DNA from: Argyresthia goedartella
Lineage: Eukaryota; Arthropoda; Insecta; Lepidoptera; Argyresthiidae
Reading direction: 5' to 3'
Assembly (NCBI GenBank): GCA_949825045.1
Contig: OX463816.1
Location: 11,837,579 to 11,901,578, forward strand
DNA length: 64,000 nucleotides
Shown here: piece after piece, positions 10,782-22,209 of the stretch
How the letters are laid out: each line of letters begins with the position of its first letter
Position numbering within the stretch: position 1 is the first letter of the stretch
The notes under the pieces: generated by a model
Seen by the model: the letters and a program-made list of their open reading frames with translations, nothing else
Databases searched by the model: none
What the model was told of the DNA's origin: nothing
Position numbers and translations under genes: made by a program

Positions 10782-11213
10782 AAACGCGTTTTGATTAGGG
10801 TGTTGAAATTAAATCGCAGGGCATCTGGAATGTATTCGGGATTCCCTCAGGATTGTTAATATAGCTGAGTGTGCCGTTGTCTCTCGAACCAGATAAAGTT
10901 CGGATTTTCGTGCCCGATTTGTATTTACCAGTAGAAACATAACCTGTGTTGGACACTATGCTCATCACGTTGGCCCGCCAGTCATACCTGGTTGACTGAA
11001 GAACCTGTCTACCAAGAAGAGCCTAGGGTGCACCCGGGCCTTGCAGAGAGACAGGAGGTTAACGGGACCGAAGCACAGACCAGGTTAGATCTACCCCACA
11101 TAACTTCAGCTCGGTGAATCGCCGACGTTCATCACTTCTTGGCACCTGATCGTCACGCTACCTCGTAGCTCATGGGCCCCTACGAGGTCATTAGGTGCTG
11201 AGAAGCCTGAACA
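10782..11213 (+). repeat. BEL/Pao 5' LTR, missing first 113 bp
   Basis: Matches 17504-17935 base for base in length. It starts at AAACGCGTTTTG, directly joined to reversed nLTR-A sequence, and ends CCTGAACA at 11213. A TGG at 11217-11219 (TGGTAGCTAGAGCG) is where a tRNA primer-binding site would be expected; the tRNA was not identified. Confidence 0.9.
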
Positions 11214-11756
11214 CTTTGGTAGCTAGAGCGTGGCTTCCTGAGATTTGCAGCCGTCAAGGGCTCCAGGAAGGCACGATTTGGGACTATCAATCTGTAGGTA
11301 TAGGCGGTTAGGTAACTTGGTTGTTGTTCCTATATCCACATAGATTGGTAGTATTGTAAGCTATAGGTCTATTGCTGGTAGTAGACAGACAGATATTGAA
11401 TGGAAATTTGCATTGAATTACCAGTTAGTCAATCTATTAGTGGTCTAGTAATGCTATTGAATGAATGTTTTGGTTAACATAGGTAGTTACATCTATTGAT
11501 AGCAGGCTATTATATTGTTTTCAGTTTATAGAAATTTATAACTTGAACTAATATTGACTATCTGTGTGTGTTATAATGATAAAGGGAAACTAAATTGTTA
11601 TTTACAGAATTTATATAGATATAAAACTCGGTTCCTATTGTTTAAGGAAAACAACATTGTTTAAGTTATAATTTAGGGTTCCCTCGTTTGGGTTATAAAC
11701 TGGAGGGTCCAATAAAATTGAGTTACTGCAAATTGTGAGTAAGTATCGTTCCGATC

Positions 11757-13193
11757 ATGTCGCTATCTGAAATCCAGAAGGGTGTTTCTAAGGAACTCAG
11801 ATGGTTTTCCTCCGCACACGTTCTGATAGACCGTTTAGATAGGCATGATGTGGTATTGGAGCGGTCTATGGACGTTAAGGAACGTTACAATAGGGTGCTC
11901 GAATTGTCCGCGCAGGCGGAATCAGTTGATGGTTGTGCACCTGACAGGCTGTCACGGTTGATAGGGGATGTCGACCAATGTATGGAGATGGCAGCTGCTA
12001 TCACGCAGAAGGCTGCGGACATACGTAGACAGCGCGAGTCCAGCCATGATGGTGACATTGAAGCACCTCTGCCGCATCAGGGATCGGGGTCCAGGTTACC
12101 TGCCATAACTATGCCTACCTTTGACGGCGTGTCCGGTGATTGGATGAGCTTCATCAATCTGTTCGACAGTTTGGTGCACATGCGATCGGACATTACCAAG
12201 TCTGTCAAGATGGCTCAGCTGGTGGCAGCATTGAGGGGTGAGCCTAGGGAGCTGGTCGCTCATTTGACAGTTACGGAGGGTAACTATGAGACGGCCAGGC
12301 AATTGTTGGTCAGACGTTACCACAACAAACGGAGGTTGGCCGATGCCCAACTGAACCGTTTGTTTAGCATCCCGGTTGTGAACAAGGTCGGGGCCATACA
12401 GACGGAGGTTTTGAACCCATTGTTGTCCGTCACCAAGGCTCTAGAGAATCTTGGACTTCCGGTTGGTGAATGGTCGTACCTACTGTTGTAAATTGTACTT
12501 TCCCGCCTACCCGCTGACGTGCAGACTCGTTTCGAACAGTCTCACGGGAGGTCGGCCGAGGACCTGCCCGCCTTCTCCGACTTGGTCGGATTTTTGGAAG
12601 AGGAGGCTCGACGGGCAGAGAATTTGGGGTTGACGGTCACCCATCCTTCGGAGCCACAGAGAGCTGCCGGGAGCGCTGTGAGTAGGGGCCCTCCGACGAG
12701 GAAGGACCGCACCAACCGGCAGTCGTATGGGACTGTGAGTGAATTGACCCCACATGGTGAGACCTGCCCATGTTGTAGGCAGATTGGCCATGCTGTGGCC
12801 AATTGCAATAAGTTCGGGGAACTTAGGGTTCAGGGACGGCGCCGGATGGCCAAGCAGCGGTGCTGGTGTTTCCTGTGCCTCGGGCCACACATGGCTAGGG
12901 ACTGCACGCGCACACAAATGTACGGATATTGTGGTGGGCCACACAACAATCTGTTGTGCATGAACCGGTCCGGCCAACAGCCACCACAGGGCCGTACCCA
13001 GGGTGGCACGGCATGGGGCCCTGAGAATTCGTTTGCGACTCGGAGCGCAACTCAGGGGCCAACGTCCCCACGTGCACAGGGCAGTACTAGGGTGCAGGGC
13101 CGCACTCAGGATCATTACATGGGGGCCCTGAGTTTTCGGTTGCGACTCAGCATCCGACTCAGCGGGACATTGGGTGTGTTGAGCAGGCCGTAA
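11757..13193 (+). pseudogene. BEL/Pao gag with one in-frame stop
   Basis: Gag would form the virus-like particle and bind element RNA. The ATG at 11757 follows about 540 bases of leader. Frame 11757-12491 (244 codons) carries the Pao gag domain (MPTFDGVSGDWMSFINLF near residue 118; ETARQLLVRRYHNK near residue 183). A TAA at 12489-12491 interrupts; the same frame continues to 13193. It includes a CX2CX4HX4C knuckle CPCCRQIGHAVANC (from 12764), a second cysteine cluster CFLCLGPHMARDC and a third partial one. After 13193 coding potential moves to another frame, so a frameshift lies between gag and pol. Confidence 0.88.
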
Positions 13194-13200
13194 CGGGCGG

Positions 13201-16200
13201 GTGGCATTGGACACCTTCGAACTATGCGGGTGCGGTTCGGACGCCGCCTCAGTTGTCGCCCCGCTCGTCGCCTCGTCCTCGTCGGTCACATGTGATGTCC
13301 CCCCGCTCATGGAGCGGCCACGGTTGAATTCACGCCCACCCCCCTTTACGGGGCGTCGTAGGGTGGCAATGGAACCGGCGCGTGGGCCATTTGTACAATG
13401 GGACCCTCTGGCGTATAGCTGCATACCTGATCGGTTATAGGCAGATTGGGGCCCCGGGGGCCCTCGCTAGGAATTTGCGGCCCAACAATTTGTTGCCCCC
13501 CAACCGGAGACGGTGGTGTTACCGATCGCCTCTGTGCTTGTTTGGGATTTGGCGGGCAACCCAACATACGTTCGCGCCCTATTAGATTCTGGAGCTCAGG
13601 GCTGCATTGTATCGAATGATTTAGCAAAATGGTTGGGCCTCAAGGTAAATAGGTATAATAAATCAATACGGGGCGTGGGGAATGTTACGGTTACGAATGT
13701 AGTTGGTCAATCGGTGATCACGTTCTCTCCACGTTATGACATTTTGACAAAAACATCCGTGCAAGCCTTAGTAATGACGCATGTCATGGGCAGACACCCC
13801 TTGGTGAAGTTGAATCCGGCCGTTCGATTCCTGACATCAGGACTCAAGTTGGCGGATCCCGATTTTGACACTCCAGCCCCGGTCGACCTGCTAGTGGGAG
13901 CAGACGTTCTGGGTAGGTTTCTGTTGTCGGATCGGCGAGTTCTTCAGCCGGACGGGTTGATTGCTGTGGATACTAAGTTTGGTCGCGTGATCATGGGTCC
14001 GGCATTGCCAATGGTTAGGCCTGCCGAGTCAGATGGCATACTTATTGGCTCAGCGTTGTCAGACGCTATCCAACGTTTCTGGGAGATAGAGGAACCTCCC
14101 ACCGTTCATCGAGTCGACGCAGACGAAGAAGAGTGCGAGTTGTTTTACCAGAATAGTACTGGTCGCCTTCGTTCTGGTCGTTTTGTAACTCGACTGCCTT
14201 TCAGGGCCGATCGACCGCCACTAGGAGAATCTAGGAAGATGGCTGAGACGAGATTGATGTCGATGGAGCGTAGGATGTCAAGGGACGCCGTATTTAAACA
14301 AAAATACGTCGATTTCATGAGGGAGTATGAGTCGTTAGGACACATGTCGGTATCGGGTGTGGACTGGAGATCTGAGGATCATTGTTTCCTTCCACACCAT
14401 GCCGTCCTGCGAACCCCTACCGGCAAGATTCGAGTTGTTTTTGATGGGTCAGCACCTACCTCGAACGGGATGTCCCTGAATCAGTGTCTACATTCGGGAC
14501 CCAAGTTGAGTCGTGATATTTCGGATATTCTCACGAGCTTTCGGAGACACCAGATTGTATTTGTCGCAGACATTCGGATGATGTTTAGGCAAACGGTAAT
14601 TCATCCGGCTGACAGAAGGTATCAGTTGATACTTTGGCGTGAGTCCACGGCCGAGCCAGTCAAGGTCTATGAGTTAAACACGAACACGTATGGGTTACGG
14701 TCTAGCCCGTATTTGGCGATGCGTACCCTGCGGGAGTTGGCGTCGCGTGACTGTGTGAGCTATCCTAGAGCCGCCGCTATCCTGGAGCAAGATTTGTACG
14801 TCGATGACGTCTGCACAGGGGCAGCCAGTGTAGAGGAAGCTCTGGACCGACGTGACGAGCTCATTTAATTGCTCGAACGAGGCGGCTATGAACTACGCAA
14901 GTGGATGTCCAACTCCCCTGAGTTGATGGCTGGTCTCCCAGATGAGTTTCAACAAGACCCGCACGTTTTTGAGAATCCTGACAACCCTAACATGTTGTCA
15001 GTGCTTGGAATTCAGTACCGGCCCGTCCATGATGAGTTTACCTATCGGGTGGTTTTAGAAACACCGAAGGCCTGGACGAAGCGGTCAGTACTGTCAACGA
15101 TTGCGAGAACGTTCGACCCGAATGGATGGATTTCTCCAGTCACCTTTGCTCTCAAATGTTTTATGCAAAGGCTATGGGCGGCTCAGTTGACCTGGGTTGA
15201 CCTCTCAGGTGATTTGTTGACTGATTGGACGCGAATGTTCACCTCGCTATCGGACATAAATAATGTATCGCTGCCGAGGAAATTGGTCCCTGCTGGGGAT
15301 TACAGGGCAACCCTTCACGGGTTTTGTGATGCCTCTGAACGAGGGTTTGCGGCAGCGGTTTATTTGCGAACCGTCACCTCCACCGGGGAGGTCGACGTGC
15401 GTTTGGTTTTGGCAAAAAGCAAGGTAGCGCCTATTCGGACAAGGATGACGATTCCAAAACTGGAACTGTCCGGGGCTGCTCTTTTGACCAAACTTTTGAA
15501 TCACACTCTAACAGTGTTGCGTGGGTCAGTGGTTTTGGAGGATACGGTGTACGCTTGGACGGACAGCCAGATTGTTTTGTGCTGGCTGAAGGCTTCGGTC
15601 CATAACTTAGAGGTTTTTGTTGCGAACCGTGTCTCCCAGATTGTGTCGTCTGAGGTCCCACTGACCTGGAGACATGTACCAGGAGAATTGAACCCGTCTG
15701 ATTGTGCATCCAGGGGATGTCAGGCTCCTGAACTCGTTAGACACCATTTGTGGTGGGGACCACCCTGGCTTGCCAAGAGAGAATCGGACTGGCCCCACAG
15801 CCATGTAGTAGTATCTTCGGATCATGGCCCCAGAGCGGCCGTGCATGTTACCCAGAAGGCTGAGGACCCTGACCCCGGGTTTCTGCTGGACCGGTATAGC
15901 TCACTTGAGAAGTTGATAAACGTGTCCACTTGGATTAGGAGATTCGCTCGAAATTGTCATACTCCTCGCGATCAGCGAACGTTGAACCCTATTCTGACTC
16001 CGGCAGAGCGAAACGAGTCGCTGTTGAATTTGGTCCGGTTGGTACAGTCCTCGAAGTTTGGGGCAGAATTGGAGATTATACGAAGTGGACGTTCGAACTT
16101 GAAGGGAGCCGTCGCGCGTCTCAACCCCTTTGTTGATTCGACCGGGTTACTTCGGGTAGGAGGAAGATTGCGCAATGCGAATCTGTCGTATTCGGCTCGT

Positions 16201-17358
16201 CACCCACTTCTGCTCCCCAAGGGGGGACAGTTAGTTGAATTGCTGGTGACTGATCGTCATATTAAAAACGCGCATGCCGGCTGTAACGCGTTGTTGGCCA
16301 CGCTCCAGCGGGAGTTTTGGATCTTATCTGCCCGCCGTGCCATACGGAACATCGTGTTTCGGTGCATGCCTTGTTATCGACTTAAGGCTGCCACGATGCA
16401 ACCTCTCATGGGGGACTTGCCCCCTGATCGTGTGAATGAGGTCTGACCGTTTTCAGGTGTTGGTACGGATTTTGCAGGACCATTTATGGTGAAGAGTTCA
16501 CGATTGCGTACCGCTAAGCAATACAAGGTGTACCTATGTGTGTTTGTTTGTTTATCCACCAAGGCGGTACATCTCGAGCTAGTTGCTGATCTCTCGACAG
16601 AGGCTTTCATTGCTTGTTTGGATAGGTTTGTTTCTCGAAGGGGACTTCCAACTTTGATCCGCTCTGATAACGGCACTAACTACATAGGTGCGGAACGATA
16701 CTTACGAGAGATAGTCAACTTTTTGAATGTAAATAAAGTGGATATTGGAACGGCCCTCTCCCGTCGGGGTATACAGTGGACCTTCAGCCCACCGATTTGC
16801 CCCCACTGGGGTGGGATTTTTGAGGCCGTAGTTAAGTCAGCTAAGACGCACTTGGGGCGTATAGTAGGTCAGACCGCGCTGACTTTTGAGGAGCTCGCGA
16901 CATTGTTTTGTAAGATCGAGGCCGTTCTCAATTCGCGACCGTTGTGTCCTCTCAGCTCGGATCCAAATGACCTGGAGGCTCAGACCCCAGGCCATTTCTT
17001 GATAGGACAGCCACTTAACGCGTTGCCCGAGCACCACTTCGAGGGAGTGAAATTGTATCGGTTGTCAAGGTATCAGATGTTGCAGCAGTTTACTCAGAAT
17101 TTCTGGAAGCGTTGGTTGCTCGAGTATCTGCATATCTTACAACAGCGCCTTAAGTGGACTGACAAAACTAGCCCCCCTAGTGTTGGTGACCTCGTTCTGG
17201 TTAAGGATGCTAACCTACCGCCACTACGTTAGCGCAGGGGGCGCATTGTTAACTTGTTCCCTGGCAAGGACGGGACCCCCCGGTCTGCAGAGGTTCTAGT
17301 AGGAGGCTCGGTTCTAAAACGAGCGGTAGCAACGTTGTCTCGGCTGCCCGTAGATTAG
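13201..17358 (+). pseudogene. BEL/Pao pol: protease, reverse transcriptase, RNase H, integrase
   Basis: One frame throughout, broken by stops at 13438-13440, 14866-14868, 16444-16446 and 17230-17232; the natural-looking end is TAG at 17356-17358. Protease: ALLDSGAQGC (about 13580). RT: HHAVLRTPTGKIRVVFDG, ADIRMMFRQ and the catalytic YVDDV (about 14800). RNase H: FCDASERGFAAAVYL (15322), PKLELSGAALL, WTDSQIVLCWL. Integrase: HAGCNALLATLQREFW zinc region, GTDFAGPF (16457, just after a stop), RSDNGTNY (second Asp, 16660) and IFEAVVKSAK (Glu, about 16820). A C-terminal GDLVLVKDANLPPL segment of DUF5641 type follows. All enzymatic domains are recognisable and in Pao order, but the polyprotein cannot be made from this copy. 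Confidence 0.92.
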
Positions 17359-17390
17359 GGTACAGGTGGGTGCCTGTCCGGGCGGGTGAT

Positions 17391-17935
17391 TGTTCGATTC
17401 CAAATCGATATTCGATCGATGGTTTCTGAACGGTCATTTTAATTTGACGTTAGCTGTCAATCTGGCAGTTTTGACAACTGACAGACGAAACCCCTCGCAA
17501 TGTAAACGCGTTTTGATTAGGGTGTTGAAATTAAATCGCAGGGCATCTGGAATGTATTCGGGATTCCCTCAGGATTGTTAATATAGCTGAGTGTGCCGTT
17601 GTCTCTCGAACCAGATAAAGTTCGGATTTTCGTGCCCGATTTGTATTAACCAGTAGAAACATAACCTGTGTTGAACACTGTGCTCATCACGTTGGCCCGC
17701 CAGTCATACCTGGTTGGCTGAAGAACCTGTCTATCAAGAAGAGCCTAGGGTGCACCCGGGCCTTGCAGAGAGACAGGAGGTTGACGGGACCAAAGCACAG
17801 ACCAGGTTAGATCTACCCCACATAACTTCAGCTCGGTGAATCGCCGACGTTCATCACTTCTTGGCACCTGATCGTCACGCTACCTCGTAGCTCATGGGCC
17901 CCTACGAGGTCATTAGGTGCTGAGAAGCCTGAACA
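17391..17935 (+). repeat. BEL/Pao 3' LTR
   Basis: 545 bp, TGTTCGATTC...GCCTGAACA. It is preceded by a G-rich stretch GGGCGGGTGAT (17380-17390) suitable as polypurine tract and followed by TAAT (target duplication) and nLTR-A sequence. Confidence 0.93.
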
Positions 17936-18465
17936 TAATGTATGTACGCAAGAACCTTACAACATTTATCAAACTTAGCGATAGCTGCAATGTTAACCTA
18001 AGAAATAATCACAGACTGTGTGCGCCCCGATTAAGACTCGCGAAGGTTAGCAATTCTTTTAAGGGTCAGTGCATTCTCTACTATAATAAGATACCTCTGG
18101 AGATATTGAAATTGCCATTTGAGCAATTTAAAAAGCATGTTAAAGCGACTTTGTCGAAAAAGGGATATTACAATGTTCAAGATTACTTAAATGACAGGAC
18201 TGTATGGGGTTAATCTAGCTCAACACAGGCCTTGCTGTTAATAATTTTTTAATTATTTATTCCTGCTTATTAATCATAATAATTAAATTTTTCATATTTG
18301 TAATAGTTAAGCACAACCTATTTTTAAAAGAGATCTAAAAATCAATCTGCGGGAGTTTCTACGCCCTTCTTCTCCCACAGTGGTCCAATGTAGAGAAGAG
18401 GCAAAAAATGACGTTTGCTAAGTATATATAAATATCTACAGTAATAAAGTAATACTTTGACTTTG
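17936..18465 (+). pseudogene. nLTR-A 3' end (right flank of BEL)
   Basis: Continues the nLTR-A ORF2 from the TAAT target: MYVRKNLTTF, CAPRLRLAKVSNSFKGQC, GYYNVQDYLNDRTVWG and stop at 18211-18213. A 3' UTR close to 44936-45180 follows. The copy ends at ACTTTGACTTT, and nLTR-C sequence begins at once, so this nLTR-A copy sits inside nLTR-C. Confidence 0.85.
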
Positions 18466-19724
18466 AGTGCAATCAAGATTTCTCATTCGCATATATTGAG
18501 CCCTATGGCATAATTAAAGCATTTAAGTTGTTAAATTTGAAAAAATCTGAGGATCTCTGGGACATGTCATTAAAAATTATTAGCTCGGTGATAAAAGAAC
18601 TTGCCCCTCATTTAGCTAAAATCTTCAATAAATGTGTAGATGAGAGTACTTTCCCTGATCTCATGAAACACAGCAGGCTAGTACCTTTATTTAAAAGCGG
18701 CGATAGGGGTGACCCCACAAATTTTAGACCAGTCTCGATCACTCTCGGTTCTACCCGTAATAAGTAAAATATTTGAGAAGATTATATGGGGTCAGTTGCT
18801 GGCGCACTTCAATGCGCATCAAATTCTCCATTACCAGCAGTTTGGACTTACAAAAGGGCGGTCGACAACAGATGAGGGAGTAATGTTAGTTAAACATATT
18901 TTTAAAGCGTGGGAAGATCGTAGGGACGCTATAGGTGTTTTTTGTGTCCTGTCCAAGGCATTTAACCGTGTAGTCCACAAAACATTTCTCTTAAAGCTAA
19001 AACATTACGACATGAAAGGCAATAGCTCTAGTCTACTAGACTGGTTTACTGCCAATAACTTGCTTCTGAATCCAAAAAAGACAAAGTGCATAAAATTCAC
19101 TTTACCTAATGTAAGGCAAGTTGAGAGTAATTTTGTATTGGGGAAAGACAAACTAAAATTAGAAGATGAAACTGTATTTATCGGCATCACTATTGATGCC
19201 AAACTACAGTGGGGTCCCCATATTGTAAAATTAGCACATAGAAATAGCTCCGCAGCATATGCAGTTAAAAGAATCAGGGAATTGACTGACGTTGCAACAG
19301 CTAGGCTTGTATATTTTAGTTGTTTCCGTAGCATTATGTCCTACGGCATACTAATATGGGGACGACGAGCTGCTGACATTGAGACCATCTTAATTTTTCA
19401 GAAGAGAGCGATCCGATTTATTTATAAGCTAGGTAATAGAGAGCCTGTGAGAGCTTTCTTCAAAGAAACCAACATCCAAATAGTTGGAGGTCAATATATC
19501 TATGAAAACATAATTTATGTTAGGAAAAATATCAGTAGCTTTAAAACCGTTGATCGCTGCCACAATGTGCAAACTAGAAATAAGCATAAACTTTCTTTTC
19601 CAATGTTCAGACTCACAAAAGTTAGTAGTTCTTTTATGGGACACTGTATACGTTTCTACAATAAAATTCTGCAAGTTATTATGCATTATATTATGAATAA
19701 AAATCTTTGAACTTGAACTTGAAC
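18466..19724 (+). pseudogene. nLTR-C reverse transcriptase with internal deletion and frameshift
   Basis: A sister family of nLTR-A. The first frame (18528-18767) shows LNLKKSEDLWDMS and LVPLFKSGDRGDPTNFRPVS. After a frameshift near 18740 the second (to 19710) shows KIFEKIIWGQLLAHFN, QQFGLTKGRSTTDEG and VLSKAFNRVVH. It then jumps from HYDMKGNSS straight to LDWFTANNLLLNPKKTKC. The segment between, which in nLTR-A carries PQGSILGP and FADD (roughly a hundred residues), is deleted, so the catalytic core is lost. The 3' end is AATAAAAATCTTTGAACTTGAAC. A second copy is in PGS1 intron 3. Confidence 0.85.
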
Positions 19725-20240
19725 TATGGTATCTTGTTGTGGGGGAAAGCAGCGGATATTCAAACTATTTTAATTTTACAGAAAATAGATATTCGAGCAA
19801 TTTATCATTTAAAACGCATAGATTCTTAAAGAGAGCTTTTTAAAGAATTTGACATACTAACTGTAGCTGTGCTGTAGCTAGTCAATTTATTTTCGAAAAT
19901 AGAATGTATGTACTTACACAAGAACCTTACAACATTTTCCAAACTTAGCGATAGTTGTAATGTTAAAAATAATCACAGACTACTTGCGCCCCGGTTTAGA
20001 TTCGCGAAGGTTAGCAATTCTTTCACGGGTCAGTGCATTTCCTACTACAACAATATACCTCTGGGGATCTTGAAATTGCCAATTGAGCAATTTAAAAACC
20101 ATGTTAAAGTGACTTTGTCGAAAAAGGGATATTACAATGTTCAAGATTACTTAAATGACGGGACTGTATGGGGTTAATCTGGCTCAACACAGACCTTGCT
20201 GTTAATAATTTTGTAATTATTTATTACTGCTTATTAATTT
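19725..20240 (+). pseudogene. nLTR-A 3' fragment
   Basis: Begins within 'YGILLWGKAADI' (TATGGTATCTTGTTGTGGGG) and runs to VQDYLNDGTVWG, stop at 20175-20177, then part of the 3' UTR. It has frameshifts near 19870. It directly follows the nLTR-C tail and stops at TTATTAATT (about 20235), where the piggyBac-related sequence starts; TTAA at that point may be the piggyBac target. Confidence 0.8.
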
Positions 20241-22200
20241 GTCTATCCGTCCCGTATTTTTAGAAAATTTACTTTTGTTGTTTCTCGTAATAATATTTTT
20301 AGGGATCCGCAGATAAAATTATTTACACCTCACTACTTTTAATTTTTCAGAGCTTCAAGTCTAGAGGACATCTCTTAGTAGCATTAATGCCGCCTGATAA
20401 TGCCCTTTCGGATGTAGATAGTGGTTCTGAACCTGAGAATGAAGGATAAATTGCTGCTCATAGAACTGGAGAGTTGTCCTCGTCACCCTGCCGTTCCATA
20501 GATTCATATATAGAGCGCATGAATATATTAGACAGCTCTGAAATTGATACAAAAGACAATTCTTCAATAGATAGTGACGAGACTTACATTGATTCTGATA
20601 CTGCTGCAACTTTCTTGGAGACAGTAAACGAAAATATTCAAACAGAGGACCGTCCTAGCGTCAGTGGCAGTGAGAACAACCCTGTGTTAGAAATCGAAGA
20701 CAATTTGAACTATGAGAGACCACGGTTGACACCTATTATGAACAACGTGCTACCACCGACTTGTGAAGTAAATTATAATGCTTTACCAAGTTTGGCTTCA
20801 TTATTGTCGATTCCATCATCAGATGCATCGTCTATAGCTAGTTCATTAACAACAAAGACAACCAGGCGTAAGAGAAAACTACCAGTACGAGCTGAGCTAA
20901 ATATCCGGGCAAAAAAGACCAAGAAAACACTCAATGTAAGCTATAAATGGAAGAAAGAACAATTCAGACACAAGGCTGACATTCCATCAAACGAATTCGT
21001 GTTGGATTTACCGGATACTGACTCTCTATTGGACTATTTTTATCAGTTCTTTTCCCCAGATATACTTGTTGACATTATCAACAAAACGAACTTGTACTCA
21101 ACCCAAAGAACTGGGAAATGTATACAATTGACAACCGAGGAGTTGAAAGACTTTCTTGTGATTCTTCTTATCATGGGTATAGTGAATATGCCTTCCTATC
21201 TAGACTATTGGTCTGCAGAATTCAGGTATGCCCAAGTGGCTGACGTCATGCAATTGATACGATTCGAGCATATTCGACGCAACATTCACTTTGTGGACAA
21301 CGCCAATTCGGATGAGGACAGATATTACAAGATACGACGATTCATTGAAAAAATAAGGGTGAACTGCCTTGCAACGGAAGAAGAAACGAAGTATAGCACA
21401 GATGAGATGACAATACCATATAAAGGTACTAAAGCAGGAAACCAGAGACAGTATAACCCCATGAAACCCAATAAATGGGGTTTCAAGAACGTAGTACGCG
21501 CTGGTGCGTCTGGAATCGTCTATGATTTTTTATTGTACGCCGGCAGTGACACCTTTTGTATTTCAGCGAAGAGGAAAAGCATATGGACATTGCAAGTTCT
21601 GCAAGAACAATAAAACGAACACACATTGTTCAAAATACAAGCAAAGGTTGTGCTTAGTGACCAAAAGAAATTGCTTTTATAATTTCCACAATAAATAAGT
21701 AGGTAGGCAGGCGACCAAAAAGCTAGTAAAAGTTGTTAAAGATTAATCTATATTGTTATTTATAAGAACTAGAAGACTGATTGTTTTTGAGCAAGCTAAA
21801 TATTAATTTTTATTTTATTTTATAAATACTTAATGATTATGTTCAAAACATAACTAAGTTATTTGTACTTATAAGTTTTCGGATGTTCCTATTAGTGTTT
21901 TAAGCGTATAAAAAATGTAACTATGAGATTAATTTTCTCAAATGTATGAGTATTTTCCTACCGAATCACTTGTCTCTTCTATCTTATTAACAATGGGAAG
22001 TATATTGCACATGGTTGACGAGCATCAGTTTCTTATGAACTTGATAAAGTCCAGTATAATGGACGTATATTTTTCAGGAAACTCAATTAGGTAGATTTTT
22101 TTCAGGTATTTTTTCTAGGGTCGCCAACAAGCTAAGAACCAAAATATGTAACGATTTCACAAATTTAATAACAAAATTAAACTGTCGAATTAAGGGTTAA
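20241..22200 (+). mobile_element. internally deleted piggyBac-like transposon
   Basis: Holds a piggyBac transposase remnant. It ends at CCGAATTAAGGGTTAA-type sequence (TTAA at 22197-22200); in reverse this reads TTAACCCTTAATTCG, a usual piggyBac end. A matching left terminus was not clear: TTAA occurs at about 20234, but no TTAACCC follows. The left boundary is therefore approximate. Confidence 0.65.
20387..21696 (+). pseudogene. piggyBac transposase, stop near N-terminus and large internal deletion
   Basis: In-frame ATG at 20387 (MPPDNALSDVDSGSEPE), TAA at 20447-20449, then 379 open codons. An acidic N-terminus is followed by a basic stretch (TRRKRKLPVR) and the transposase core: FFSPDILVDIINKTNLYS, ELKDFLVILLIMGIVNMPSY, IRRNIHFVDN, then the first catalytic Asp in STDEMTIPYKGTKAGN and KPNKWGFKN. 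After YAGSDTF the sequence jumps, in another frame, to RGKAYGHCKFCKNNKTNTHC and ending at 21696, the C-terminal cysteine-rich zinc domain. The middle of the catalytic domain with the other two Asp residues is missing. It cannot transpose by itself. A splice-like TTTTTCAG stands at 20343-20350. Confidence 0.85.
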
Positions 22201-22209
22201 ATTATTCAT

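Larger units (their letters stand above)
10782..17935 (+). mobile_element. BEL/Pao LTR retrotransposon, 5' LTR truncated
   Basis: Order: truncated 5' LTR (10782-11213), leader, gag, protease-RT-RNase H-integrase in one pol frame, 3' LTR (17391-17935). The lost first 113 bp of the 5' LTR is preserved in the reversed copy at 8183-8295. The target duplication TAAT is at 17936-17939 and, reversed, at 8296-8299; an uninterrupted nLTR-A copy has a single TAAT at that point (about 44657). The two LTRs align over 432 bp without indels but with roughly eight substitutions that I can see, so the insertion is not brand new. Confidence 0.93.

Noticed and set aside
12507..13424. 305-codon open frame on the minus strand opposite BEL gag
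   Set aside because: It mirrors the real gag frame in a GC-rich stretch, has no domain and appears in matching form opposite the reversed gag copy.
6155..17935. two independent BEL elements in opposite orientation
   Set aside because: The reversed copy has the same TAAT target and nLTR-A flank as the forward one, so it is a duplication of a single insertion.
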